Program-made: the position numbers and the translations under genes | Shown here: positions 1 to 19,387 of the stretch, piece by piece | How positions within the stretch are numbered: the first letter of the stretch is position 1 | Layout: each line of letters begins with the position of its first letter | Notes under the pieces: model-generated | The model's database searches: none | Seen by the model: only the letters and a program-made list of their open reading frames with translations | What the model was told of the DNA's origin: nothing | From: Selaginella moellendorffii | Taxonomy: Eukaryota; Streptophyta; Lycopodiopsida; Selaginellales; Selaginellaceae | NCBI RefSeq assembly: GCF_000143415.4 | Contig: NW_003314305.1 | Location: forward strand, 1,212,834-1,276,833 | Reading direction: 5' to 3' | DNA: 64,000 bases

Positions 1-3000
1 CAGCGCCGTCTCTGTATTGGAACCGTAGAGCAACCGTCACAGCAGTACTGTACTGAGGCAGTGCCGGGATCTTCTTCTAGCATCACTTGACCGGAAGCAA
101 CTGTTGAGGTTCCGCTGTCCGAGTGCAACGACCCCGCACGAGAGTTCTCCGCACCATCATCCATCAGGAGCATGGTTTGCTTTGGCAGGGGCACTTGCAA
201 AAGCCTGGAGGAGACTGCCAGGCTAAAACAAAGAGTAAAAAACATGATTGTTAGACTACTGGTAGGAGATGCAGACTACAGTACAATACCTGCTCGAGGA
301 GCGAACAGCGTCCTGGGGAGCGAAAAGTAGCTTCTCAAGAAGGTTGACCGCCGGAGAGACAGACGAAACAGATAGATGCGCCGAGAGACATTCAGCATAG
401 CCATAGATAAGGTCCACGATAAGCACCACCAAGTCATTGATTGTTTGTGCATCCAATTGGTCGGAGAGGACAAGAATCTCCCACAAAACACCGACAAGGT
501 TTTCAACGAGTGAAGAGCCTTTCAGCACAAAAGATAGCGTCATTAATATGGCGACAACCAAAAGTTGGAACACTTACCATGTCGTTCCAAATACAAAGCC
601 AAATTCGACGGTCGATGAAGTGAGATTTTACAGACCGTCCGAACCTGGTTTGTAAATTCTTGCACCATCCATGACATACGAATGCCACCCAAGGAAAGCT
701 TAGAAGCAAGGAGAGGACACGAACGGGCGACACCGGACAAAGACATCATATCTTTCGCCTGTCAAAGTGGAGCATGTGTTAAAAGAAAAAAATTAAACAG
801 ATTCTAAGCCTACCTGATAGTACGCATCCTTGCTCAAAGATAAAGCTCGCAATACATGTCTGCCAGCCGAGAGTAACAGAGACTGTCTGTCACTTGCAAA
901 TACAACTTCCAGAACAGGCATGCACTTCCCTTTGCAGTTTTCCAGGTTCAGTTCGGAGTCCGGGTTCAGCCGATGGAGAGAATAGAGACCTGACAGGGCT
1001 TTGAAAACCTCGTAGAAAACCTTATCAAGTGTTGAAGCGGTCTGTAGTTTCCTTGTCTTCAAAGCATTGCTCTGAGAAGCTGCGCCCTGGCCTTGATTTT
1101 CCAAGTCTAGAACAGCATCTAGCTTTTCCTTCCATCCGAAATCTTCTTTGGACCTCGCATAAACTTCCAAGCTGTCAATTCTAGGCAATGACGTAGAATT
1201 GAATGTTGGCCCAACTGTCAAAGCAAACTCCTCGTCTGCTGTCAAAGACTCCGAGCTTGTAAACGGCATGTCGTACCAAGACCGAACACCTTCTTCTAGC
1301 CGTATCACCCTCTGAAAAAGTTTCACTTCCGACGGAATATGGCTAGCAGATGTGTTGCCGACATGGATACGGCAGCCAACCATCACCATTTCAACGTTTG
1401 AGTTGAACACGAGTATCTAAAAAACAAAACAAAACACAATTTTAGTAATAAGCGCAGGGAAAAACAATCCGGTACCTTAAAACCACTCGCTGAAGGACTC
1501 TCCAGAAAACCATCATCCGAAGCCAAGCTCATCTTCACACTCTCGGCATCATTGTTCCGGAGGACATCACCACCGATTTTGATGTCCGAAGTGATGCAAG
1601 TTGTCTTCTCAAAAAAGTCCAAAGGAAATACCGCAGGACTCACGGACCGGGTACTGAGGATGGCAGCACCCAGCTTCTTCATTGTTGTCTCAGCACTGGA
1701 AGAAACATGTTGAAACACATGCATGCTACCGTCGTCGTACAGGAGCAGAACGTGACTTCGCTCCTTTGCCATGGACCTATACGAAGAAATACCGTCCACT
1801 CTCAAAGATCCTGCCACTCGCAAATGCTGTCCCTCCAGGCTATTCGTTCGAACATGAACAACTGAAGCCGAGTTACTCTTCTGGCTGGACAGGCAGGAAA
1901 ACAAGCCGCTGCCGTCAAAGACTTCCTTCCAGTGATGAAGACAAGCGGTCTTGCTCTTGTTATCCTGATCGGTCTCGATAACACTGGAGACTTCGGACAA
2001 AGCAGTTGCATCAGCATTCAGGCGTCCAAGCAGAGTGGAGCCATCGCTGAAGGAGGCGAACAGAAGCTTCAGAGACGAGGAATAGTGGACGGAGACACCT
2101 TTTACCGGTCGGCCCTGTTTTGGAATCTGAACCACGTCCGTCAATATACGAGCTCCAGAGTCACTTCCTTTGGAGATACGTTGGGTGTAAAGCGCGCCTT
2201 GCTGTGACAGAACCAGAACCAAAATCTGCCCGTGACTAACAGCACCAAGTGTGGCATCAACAATCTCGTCCTCGAGCACAGTGAAATAATGCATCGGACT
2301 GATCTTGTCCTGCGACAGGTCGTAAATCTTCACAAACTTGTTGGTGACCACCATTAACTCCACCTGTGATCCGACCAGCCAAGTCACCCGACGGATGTAA
2401 GCATCTTGTAGAGCGAGTTCGAGAGCAAGCCTGTCCGTCACTTCTCCCCTTGGACTCACCGTAAAGACGAGGCAATCCTCGTAGCCAGCAACTGCAAGGT
2501 AGCTCTCGTTAGCCGGGTTGAATACCAGCTGCACCACTTCGAAGCGCACAGAGTTTTTAGATAGCGGCTTCACGGTCGTCTTGTCCACTATCACCGGAGT
2601 AGCAGTAGGCTGACCGATAAGCTGTCCAACGTCGAACAGCGTCACTTTGTCACCCTCTCCAGCTGCAAGCCTTCCTCTGCTACTTATCGTAAGAAGCGAC
2701 TTCGAAAGGGATCCGTTCAGTAAGTGAGATCTTAATTCTCGAGAGTTCGGATAGTCCACCTTGATTTTCATGTCAAGAGAACCGCTTTTGTAGGCTCGCT
2801 TCAGCTGGAAAATATCATTCTTCAGTTGTAGTACTTTCTCTTGACCGAGCTGTATCTCGTCATTTCCAGCGGCCTGGATACCATGGCTGAAGGAGCTCAA
2901 AAGTCTTCTACAAAGCTCGAGAAGCTGGCCTTCCAAATCAAGGTTTGAAAGCAAAAGAAGAATCTCCTTCTCGTCGCGCTCGGAGACGGAGAGCTGAAAG

Positions 3001-6000
3001 AATTCCTGGTTCTCTCTGTTGTCATCCGACTCTGTCTCTGAGTCGCTGTCAGAAAGTTGCAACCTCTCGTGAATCGGAAAAAGTTGCTGCTCCGGCGTAC
3101 TACTGGCAAGCTTTGCAGACGGCATCGGAGATACTGTATACTTCCGTGGCTTCAGGCACTGGCAGTTGGTCACTTTAACACCTCCAGCACCACAGTCACA
3201 AAAGAACCTGCTCAACCGCGAGTAAACCACCTTGTGACCACGATGACACACCTTTGCACATACTGAGCAGCATCCCTTGGACACTGTCAAGTCGCAAGTG
3301 TAGCAGAAGTACCAGTGCTGCTCCATAAAATTGCTCCCACTTGATGTGAAGGTGCAAACTCTAGAAGCAAGAAGCCTCTCAGTGTTGATGCCGTCCTCGT
3401 CGTGCTCTCGATCCAGGCTTGTTAGCTCACCATCAGATGTCCCCTCGTCATCGTCTTCGTCGGCAGAGGTAGCATCACAGTCGGCATTTCCCCCCTCTGT
3501 CACCTGAAGAGATTGATCGGAAGGGCCGCGAGGAACTTTAGCCTTTCCAGAGGATGTGCCTTGAGAAGAAGGGTGCTTACTCCTCGAGAATAATATTTTC
3601 CGTGCACCGCATGCCGTCAGCACGGAATTCAAGAACGCAAGTAGCCACTGCAGGCCCTCGAGATGATCGCCATCAGCAGGAACTTTTGATAGCACGTCAA
3701 CCACAGCCCTTGACACATCTTTAAGCAACGGTTCTCCACTTGCCAACTGCACGATCGCCATGAGGTAAGATCTCGCCATCTCAGCTCCATAAAAAGTAAA
3801 TGCTCGCTCCAAGGTCGTGAGCATCGCGTCAAGGATATGAGCTTTAAGCTCCTTCGCTTCGGAAGCGATGATGTTCTGAACGAAACGAACAGCCAGCTCT
3901 CTCACGGGTGAAGACGGAACGGCTTCCTTGTCCCCGATTTTACACCCTGAAATCCGTTGTTCTAACCAGGTTCCAAGTCTATCCCTTTCCATGGCCAGCA
4001 GTTTCTCCTGTAAGTTGCTTCTACACCTAAGCTGGAAACTGCTCGGCTTCTCTAGCAAATCCACAAGAAACCGGAGCATCTGCATGTTCACGGTCTCGTT
4101 GGAGCAGCCATCCAGAACGTCCACGTATGAAGACAGGTTTCCTTGCTCCACAAAAGTCCTCACCCCCTCCTGGCTGTCGGAAGCACCAAACTGAACGCTG
4201 AAGGCTCTGCTTCTCCGGGCATCAGTTCTTATTGTGTTTGTCACTTCCAGAACTTGGCAGACTATTCCTTCACGCAGAGGCTCCGGGACGTGCTTGCTCG
4301 TACACAAGATCTTGAGAATCCACTCTACATGCTTCAACGTGTAGACATCAGCATATAGCTGAACGTGGTCTTCCGGTAAGTTCACCGCAAATAAGATGTT
4401 GGTGCAGAAAATCTCAAGTCTATCGAACGCGCAGTTCATTTTTACCGGCATGATCGTCTTTAGGAGCCCGTCAACCTGGGAGCTGCTCAACTTTACACCG
4501 TCGGTGTCCAAAACGTTCTCGATAGTTTGCAGTAACCCCTCCAAAGTGAGCATGCAAGAAACTAGAGCTGCATCCCCTTGATACGAACAAAGAGGAAAGC
4601 CATGCAGAACAACGGGAGAAAGTGCCCCATCCTTTTCCCAGGCCCCTGCTTTCTTCACAACGCTCGAGAGCTCGTCTGTCCACGTTCTAGACGATTCCCA
4701 CCGTAGAAGTGACCTCAAGACACTCGAGCTACCACCAGCCTTGTCCAACATATCATACCGCCTGTCCTTGGGAAAGTTCGTCCGCAAAACTAGACCGATG
4801 AAAGATACGACGTCTTCAGAGCCAAACTGCTCCAGTAAAATTTGTGAAAGGCAGTAGTCGGCAGCTTTCACGTACCAGCCCACGATGGATGACAAACTTT
4901 GGAGGAGTTGCTCTAGTTGCCCGTTTTCCACAATATAACGCAGAACGTGGTGAAAAAGTATATCTGGGGGACTACGTTGAAGCGGAAGATAAAGCAAGGC
5001 CAGTGTCGCCCCTTGCCTCAATAAATCCCATGACGTCAACTTGATAGAGCCTCCATGCATAGACACTTCCAAGGATTTAAGGGACTGTAGAAAAAACTCC
5101 GCCCACTGCCCCACACCATCCGATGACTGCCGCTGGAAACCGGCAGAGACGCTCTTAGCCACCTTGAAGAAAAACTCCAAGCCAGTAGATGTATCAGAAT
5201 TCCAAGGATGGACCGTCGCAGAACTGGAGCCTTGCAGAATGCTCCAGCATAGCATGAACAAGTATCTCTCCAGTAACAGCTCGTCCACGTTTGTGATAAA
5301 CCTCCCCGTCCAAGCTTCAAGCAGACTAGAAAGATGCGAGTGTAGGCCTTCAACGTCACTGCTAATCACCAGATTCCCCCCAGCCGGACAGCTCACGTCA
5401 AACAGATGTGAAATGCAGCGCTCGTCGATCATATGATGGACCGGCCTCCGAGCAAAAATGGCAGCCCAAGATGGGAAAAGACCCTCCTGGATGGGAAGCT
5501 TGGATGACTTTTGAAACCACATCTGCTTCGACAGGTCCGAAACCAGCCACTTCGGAAAGCTGTTGAAGTGGAAGATAAGATACTTCGCAGCCAGAACCAG
5601 TCTCGAAGTCAGAAGAGCCCAAGGAGCCAAGGAAGCACCGGCAGCTTTCTTTTCGTTGCCGCACGTTGCCAGTGCTGATGATAAAAGGTTCACTATAGCC
5701 AGCCGATTTGGAGAATCCAAAGAGTGGAACGCCATAAACAACACTTCCATGTGAAACCAGGAGGGAACTACTGCCGTGGCCTTGTCCAAGTCCCCTTCGA
5801 AAGCCTTGATGTTCCTCACGTTGTCGACAATCGAATCCAGGAACGATCTCCAAAGATCATGTACCAGAGGATCATTTGACGACGTAACACCTTGACAGAA
5901 CCGGTTTATGAGTACCTTTGCCATCAGTACCAGCATGTTTCCAGACAAACCCCCGGGCGAGTCTCCTTCTTTAGCCATCTGATGGAAAAGATGCGTTTGC

Positions 6001-7951
6001 AATCCCTCCGATAGGACTCCTCTATCAACCAGAGTAATCAGCACGTCAAAGGAGCATTTCTGAAGCTCTGCCAGCAAGTCTAGACTGCCTTCTAGTTCCT
6101 GGTCGTCTACCCGAGCCTGCTTTCCAGTGTGAGATCGATGTATCTCCAATAGCTCATCAAGATGACAAGTTGATAGATGAGCCCGAACCACCTCGAACGT
6201 AGGCTTGTGCCATTCCGAGGAGAGTATAAAGTCCCTTATGAAGCACAAAAGGTGAGATGACGCCTGGAGAAGAGCGTTATGCATTCCGTCAGCTTTCCTG
6301 GGAGCTGGAGCAGTCTGCACTGTTTCTTCCGAGTTGACCGAATGCCTTCCCGATTCTGAAAACAAATCCCCAAACAGAGCATCGTCTTCACTTGCCACAG
6401 TCAAGGAATCCATGGAAACGGTTGCCGAGTCCTCCTCACTGTGGATCGACGAAGGCATCTCCAGAACGGGCTTCAACTTCACACCTTGGACTTGAAGAAT
6501 AGCTGCTGCTGCAAAGAGGTCGTTAAGCCACTCGCCACTCGACGGAAAGATGGTCTCCAGATGTTCCGACCTGCTTCTTGCTTGATTCAGTCTGAAGTCC
6601 TGTGATCTAAACTCTATCGAGCCTACCAGCTCCTCCGCTGGCACTTTTCCCCCATACCGCCCTTCCGAAACATGAAACTGGTCAGCTTGCAAAAGCCGCA
6701 AGACGTAGCTCACGAGCTGCGGCGTACAATCTGTGTCCTGTCGTAGTTTCACTCCGTTCATTTCCTCGAGAATGGACGCTGCCAGAAAGGTCCTCACGTT
6801 CTGAGATATAACATGATCCGGGAAAAAACTCTCGCAGAAAACCAGTAACGCGTCCATCAGCAAAGGCAAGGACGTAGCCCCTTCCTGAACGTCGTCGACA
6901 TCAAAAAACCGGTTATCCCTGGTGCCGCTCTTTAGTATGTCCCGCAGAGCGGATGCGAATCTAACCACCTCTGTAACAGTCCCTTGAACAGAAGCCCGGT
7001 GTCGTGAGAGCCTTGCCAAGTTCCCCAGAAAGCTAAAAACCTCCGTAGCAAAAGATAGCCCGTCCCCGTCTAAATCTACAACCAGACCTGTGCACAGTGC
7101 CGAAAGACGCTGGAAACAACCCAAGCTGACGATCGAATGCTGCTGCGTGACATCTACTAAGTTCTGCCCCCGCCTGCTTAGTAGCTCCTTGTCTATCTCA
7201 CTTCCACTCCTCAAACTGTCACGGACAAGCTGGTCATTAGATAAAACGGCCAAGATGTTTTGAGACCACCCGGTGCCTTCGTCTTGGTTGATATGTACAT
7301 CTACAAAGAGCAAAAAGTTTACGCATTGAAGGCACACACAGAAATGCTTACCCCGATCACCGTGATGGCTATCGTGCTTATTTACAGACACCAGCAAACT
7401 GATCATAAGATCCGGTGGAACTCCAGCCGAAGAAAAATGCGGTAGCCTCTCAGCTTTTCCATCCAAAGTCACAGCCTCCAAGAGCTGCAAGAGCTTTTGC
7501 TGCATCTGGAAACGCGATTGAATCGACGTGAGCAAAAGAGATTGCAAAGTTACCGCCTCATCCGATCGAAACGAAGGAGTTTCGAGACTTTGAATGCAGA
7601 GCTCCGCAGTGAGGAAAAAAATCCGCTGTAGAGAAGAATACTGTCCTTCCTCTGTCACAGAGCTGGAAATAAGAACCCTAATCAAGCTCACGAGAGCTAG
7701 CTAAGCTCACCTGATGCTAGATCCCAGGACGAGGCAACGACAGCGCTGAGGATTCCCAGGAGCTGCTCCAGCTGCTGGCTGCTCCACTGCGCAATGCCGG
7801 AATCTCCATCGCCGTTTCGGTTAACCGCCTCCAAAGCCGTGGCAAGCTGATCCAACCCTTGCTGGACTCCCGGATCCCGCAGGCTCTGCGACAGGCAGCG
7901 GTCGCCAAGCACCTCCAAGAGCTTGCGCTGCGCCTCCGCCGCTTCCTCCAT
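1..7951 (-). CDS. BIG: BIG/UBR4-type giant protein (auxin transport protein BIG), 5' part
   Basis: N-terminal half or less of a giant UBR4-family protein; in plants BIG (TIR3/DOC1) acts in auxin transport and N-degron recognition (family knowledge). The gene enters from the right and runs off the left edge. Exon 1 is 7951-7711, starting at an ATG followed by EEAAEAQRKLLEVLG. Exon 2 starts at 7651 after a 59-nt intron that restores the frame. The main open stretch runs to about 1475 and is broken by one probable in-frame 51-nt intron near 7300-7350. Later exons are about 1418-813, 743-582, 522-291 and 233 to the left edge. A UBR-box zinc finger lies at about 3350-3160 (HWYFCYTCDLT, CHRGHKVVYS, FFCDCGAGG), and the last visible exon begins a ZZ-type finger (VQYCCDGC). 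Acidic serine-rich stretches flank the UBR box. The introns are short and intact, so this looks functional. Family assignment is firm; exact joins are approximate. Confidence 0.93.
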
Positions 7952-8201
7952 GGCACGCCGCCGCCGCTAGCAAATCCTCTGCCTCGTTCCTCCCCGCCAA
8001 AACCCTAGAAAACCTCGCGGCATCGCGGATTCTCTCCAGCTGAAGACCTAGGGCATTCGTCCCAGCGCCTCGATCCACACAGGCGAGAGATTCCCATAAA
8101 ATATTTCTCTCCCAATGTCGGCCAAACAGACAAATGCCATGTAAGATCGTTTTGAAATAATGCCATGGTGCTTTCTTTCCTAATAGTTTAGGGTTCTTGC
8201 T
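7952..8201. promoter_or_regulatory. Short divergent promoter between BIG and the ABC1K gene
   Basis: Only 250 bp separate the two divergent start codons. Telo-box-like AAACCCTA motifs lie near both genes: AAAACCCTAG near 8000 on the BIG side, and TTTAGGGTT just before the ABC1K ATG. Such boxes are known in promoters of broadly expressed plant genes. No clear TATA box is seen. Shared or bidirectional regulation is an inference from spacing. Confidence 0.5.
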
Positions 8202-10376
8202 ATGGCGCTCACTAGCGCGTCCACGAGAGCGCCATACGCGCTCAATGCGGCATTTCCAGGCGCGCGCCAGCTCCAGGTAAGCTCGAATCGCGTTTCGATT
8301 TCACCCGATTTCACCGAAAATCCATTGCCAGGTGCTGAGAATGCCGAATTTCGCGAAGTCGCGGCAGTGCCGGCTCTCCGTGCGAGCAAGAACAGCGTCA
8401 TCGTCCTCTCCCTTTCCAAGACCGGCCGAATCTCAATCGGGTAAGCAATGCGATTCATCGAACGATTGGTTTTAGCTTTGCTCCTCCAATGCCAGGGAAA
8501 TTCAACGATCTTCTCGCGGATATCTTTCGCATGACTGTTGATACCGGGCCTCGAGGCGTCCTTCGTTTGGCTCAAGCCGTGGAAGCCGTCGTCTCCATTG
8601 GAGCACAGTGGTTTGTGGAGCAAGCTCAAGTATACTCGTTTGCTCCCTCGCTCCAGATTTTCGTGCTTAGTTTCGTGCGAAAATTGTGACCAGGGTGGAT
8701 CCACACTAAGCAGCTCTCCACCTCGGCTCTTGAGACGCCTCTTTGAGAGGCTCGGTGCTACTTACATAAAATTGGGCCAGGTAGTGTTCGTATCTCTTTT
8801 CTTTCTTTCTTTCTTTCTTTTTTTTTCTCTCTTCTTTGGTTTGTGTTTCTGACTCTTAATTTTTCTCTGACAGTTTATCGCATCGTCTCCATCGTTGTTT
8901 CCCGACGAGTACGTGAACGAGTTTCAAAGTTGCCTCGATCGCACTCCGGCTATACCTTTTGCTGATGTCAAAGCTATCATTCAGGAAGACCTGGGACGCT
9001 CTCTGGATGATGTTTATGAGTATGTGGATAGCGCTCCTCTTGCCTCGGCGTCTATTGCTCAGGTGAATGCTTTTTTTATGTTTTTCTTTTGAGTTTCGTA
9101 TGTTTATTTTTTTTTCCTCGAGCTTAGGTACATGCTGCACGGCTGAAGGGAAGCAAGAAAGATGTTGTTATCAAGGTACTAAAGCCTGGAGTAGTGGATG
9201 TGCTGAGAGCAGATTTAAACTTTTTGTACGTTGCCGCGCGTGTTTTGGAGTTTCTCAATCCACAAATAAGTCGAACATCTTTGGTAAGCTGTTTTGTCTT
9301 CGTTTTCCCTGTTACAAGGGTCACTTCTTTCAGGTATCCGTTATAGGTGATTTGAGAACATCGATTATGGAAGAGGCGGACTTCCAAAAGGAAGCTGTCA
9401 ACGTTGAATCGTTTCGAACGTATCTAGAAACCATGAACCTTTTCAAACAAGCAACTGCACCAGTTGTGTATCGCCATTGTAGCACTCGGCGAGTGCTGAC
9501 GATGGAGCGTTTGTATGGGGTACCTTTAACAGATCTAAAGTCCATCAGCTCAATTGTTCCAAATCCGGAAGCAACGTTGATCACTGCCTTAAATGTCTGG
9601 TAAGTCTTGCTTTAGGTCTTTGACTTAACTACTTAGTTTGTCTGTAGGTTTGGAAGTTTACTTGGCTGCGAGACATTTCATGCAGACGTGCATGCGGGCA
9701 ACCTTTTGGTGCTTCGGGATGGTCGAATCGGTTTTATTGATTTCGGTAACTTATACATGTTTTGAGCCACTGTAGCTTATGTCTTGTATCTGCCGCAGGA
9801 ATTGTTGGCCGCGTTTCTCCTAAGACGTGGGTAGCCGTAGAAACGTTTTTGGCTTCCTTTGGAACCGGGGATTACTATGCAATGGCAACTGCACTTAATC
9901 AAATGGGTGCTACAGACAAGAAGGTGGATTTACTTCGTTTTTCTAAAGATTTGGAGAAGATTTTTAGTGCTGTTAAGGTATGTAATGAAAAGAATTTTAA
10001 AATGATGCACCGACACCCGTTAGCGACATAGGATTTGGACTCGGACATTCGCATCACAACTGCTGGTGGACCACAAGGAGCTACTGTTGCTGCTACTTTG
10101 GCTGTTGATGAGCGACAAATAAACGCTTTGCTTCTTGATGTGGTATGTTTCTGATTATTTCTGATTACTCTTAAGACACCAGTACATTCTGCTATATCCT
10201 TGAAACAGTTTCGCTTAAGTGAGGCTTATGGATTGAGGTTCCCACGCGAGTTCGGTCTTCTACTCAAACAACTATTGTATTTTGATCGGTATACTCGCCT
10301 TCTCGCACCCGACCTGAAGGTCCTTCAGGACGAGCGAGTTATTATTGGAAAGACGGATAGAAGATACAGCTACTGA
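8202..10376 (+). CDS. ABC1 family (UbiB/ADCK-like) atypical kinase, probably plastid
   Basis: ABC1K proteins are atypical kinases that influence prenyl-lipid (plastoquinone, tocopherol) metabolism in plastids or ubiquinone synthesis in mitochondria. Eleven exons join without a frame break into 523 aa: 8202-8276, 8332-8440, 8496-8629, 8694-8780, 8874-9062, 9128-9283, 9334-9599, 9648-9745, 9799-9977, 10032-10142 and 10209-10376. Diagnostic motifs are all present: the KxGQ motif (YIKLGQ), the Ala-rich loop ASASIAQV, the ATP-binding lysine in VVIKVLKPG, the catalytic FHADVHAGNL and the metal-binding FIDFG. The first roughly 60 residues are rich in Ser, Ala and Arg and poor in acidic residues, which suits a plastid transit peptide. 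The stretch RRVLTMERLYGVPLTDL resembles plant plastid ABC1Ks. Which paralogue it is cannot be told here. All key residues are intact. Confidence 0.92.
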
Positions 10377-10449
10377 ATCCCGAAAAGCTATAGACAAGTA
10401 AGCCACAGCTTTATTGTTCGCAAAAGCTTAAATCACACTTAACATGTTT

Positions 10450-13332
<2,883 letters not shown>

Positions 13333-13882
13333 TCAAAAGCGAGCAACTTTATAGCGGACGAGACCACGAACTTAACGGACGGGTAAATTCCAAGATGGAT
13401 TGACACGGTCTCGATTATACGTCAGAGCTTTTAAAGTTTCAACACCAACCAGCACTATGGAACATGATTATACCGCGGCAGCTTCGCAGGATTCTAGAAA
13501 CGAAGTCCTGTTGGCATTACTCGACGCATCAATCTCTCTCTGGAACTTTGACGCGGCTAAGGTAAGCAGTCTTTCCCTTCTCTTTTTCTTCTCACTGTGG
13601 ATTCTTTTGTTTCTTCTTGATAGATTCTTCCGAAATTTTCAAACTTAACTGATGCGTGTGACTGCCACCCCTTGACGTTGAGCGTCAGATCCGCAAAGAA
13701 AAATAATATCGCGGTCAATAAGACGATAATGGTTGTTCCGTTATCACCGGGAACCAGCTCTCTATCAACCGAACAAAAAGTGTTTATCAGCAAACACAGG
13801 TAAACAGTGATACCTTAAAATATTGCATACCTCTAGTGGATGTTTTTAACGTGATTTCCATCCAGGCAACTGCTGTCACTCG

Positions 13883-17626
<3,744 letters not shown>

Positions 17627-18305
17627 TGAAACTCTCGTTTTAAAACAAGAAAAAAGCTATGCATCTTCACAACTTACATGCTTTTCTAAAGCGACCACAG
17701 AAAAGTTCTTCTTAGAGTCATCGAGAACGCCTTCACCTCTCAATCCCTGTGACGAATTCATCAAAATCCAGCCTATGGAATGCTATATGGCAAGAATTAC
17801 ACTCTTTCTCGGCCCGATCCATGAAGAATTCCTCCTCGCAGCGTTTCCCTCCCACTTATCATTCGCTTCCTGCGACTTTCGAAGAAACTCCAGCGTCAAT
17901 ATACAATGCCGCGAGAGTAGAAGGCAAGAAATCTACCTCTATCCAAGCTCCTCGCCTGGAAATCGTCACAGCATCGCAGCGCAATCCGGCATTGCGCTCG
18001 GCAGTGGCGAAGCACGGCTCCCGGCGACGGATTAGCAGCGAATACCCCGAGTGAAGCAGCGACATTCCAGGGAAACACGATCGTGATTGCAATTGAGCGC
18101 CGCGAGAGCATCGATTCTCTCCTCGTCGCCCTAGCTGGGCTAGAAGATCACAAAAACCCTGCTGACAAACGACTAGAATTCTGCCACGTGGGACCACACG
18201 TCTTTTGCCACTTGTCACATTCTATAGTACCGCAATTTTCGAAAGCCACTCGCGCTTGTGCTTGGATTCCTCGTGATTTTTTTCTAGGGTTTTTAGCTGG
18301 GAGCG
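17627..18305. other. Divergent spacer between ECA and the IMPACT/YigZ gene
   Basis: About 680 bp. A splice-donor-like site on the minus strand near 17690 suggests a 5' UTR intron of the Ca2+-ATPase. A telo-box-like TAGGGTTTTTAG lies at about 18285, just upstream of the IMPACT/YigZ start. Open frames here on both strands have no recognisable content. Confidence 0.45.
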
Positions 18306-19307
18306 ATGCTTGCTAAAAGCATAGTGCCGATCGATAGATGGAAAGCTGCGCTGGCGCCAATGTGTATGCATTTCAGTCGCCAAGCGAAATCTTCAAGCGA
18401 TGGCGCAGCATTGGCATACACAACAATCTCGTCCAGGGTTTCTTCGCAGTGCGAGATCAAACGAAGTAAGTTCATCACCACAGCAGCTCCAGTGGACAAC
18501 GAACAAGGCGCATTGGCATTCCTCTCCGAGGTTTAGTTTTTCAAAAAAGAAAATCGCGATCATAGCTCATTTCTTTTGTTTCTAAGGTCTCGGATCCACG
18601 CGCAACTCACAATTGCTGGGCTTACAAGGTGGTTCTTTTAGTTCGCCTTCTTCTTCTTTTTTTTGCTTGAATGTTTCATTTTCTTCCAGCTTAGATCAAA
18701 GAACGCTATCGTTTTAGCGATGATGGAGAGCCTGGAGGAACGGCAGGACGGCCAATCTATGCTGCCATAGAAAATTCTGGTGTGGATGGAGTTATGGTCG
18801 TTGTCACGAGGTACCTATCATCGTTTTTCCAAACGAAAGAACAAAGGCAGGCTAATTGGAAATCCAGGTACTTTGGTGGAACGAAGCTTGGAACTGGAGG
18901 ACTCGTTCGAGCTTATGGAGGAATCGCTGCTGACTGCCTCAAAGACGCACCGACGCACATTGTCAAAGCAAAGGTTTTCTTATGTAGTTTGGTGTTGTCT
19001 CCTGACTTGCATCGAGTTTGTAGATCTCCCTGGTTCTCAAGTTTGGGTTTGATCATCTTGGAGCTGTGTACCCTCTTGTAAGCTTTGGTGTTATTAGTTT
19101 TGTTCTTTCTGTCTTGATGGGCGATGAATCCAGCTTCAGCTTCACGGAGCCGAGAACATTAAAGAAAGCTATGACGAAGATGATGAAAGTAGCAGCGTAG
19201 AAATCCAACTCTCGCTCGATGCTGGTAGAGCTGACGAACTTGAAAGCTCTCTCACCAATGCATGCAGAGGAGGCATCACAATTCAACGAGCAACAACCAA
19301 CTCCTAG
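18306..19307 (+). CDS. IMPACT/YigZ (UPF0029) family protein, intact copy
   Basis: Small protein of the YigZ/IMPACT family; eukaryotic IMPACT modulates the GCN1-GCN2 stress pathway, but this short form resembles bacterial YigZ, whose role is less clear. Six exons (18306-18530, 18587-18628, 18695-18810, 18868-18973, 19024-19077, 19134-19307) join perfectly into 238 aa. Family motifs: [32 protein letters not shown], and [16 protein letters not shown] split by an intron after the Arg. The C-terminal region ([19 protein letters not shown]) fits the UPF0029 C-terminal domain. The first roughly 35 residues are basic and lack acidic residues, so an organellar transit peptide is likely (inference). 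Two broken copies occur downstream at 26.35 and 32.2 kb, so this is the parent or the best-preserved copy. Confidence 0.9.
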
Positions 19308-19387
19308 AGTAAAAGGTTATTTTTCTCTCCTTTAACTTAAGCTTTAGAGCTAACTAGATTTCTGCTTCTCCTTTTAATTCTTCCTGC

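Noticed and set aside
1682-7445. Many open frames of 60-150 codons on both strands inside BIG
   Set aside because: They overlap the long BIG reading frame, lack motifs and are explained as shadows of a GC-balanced coding region.
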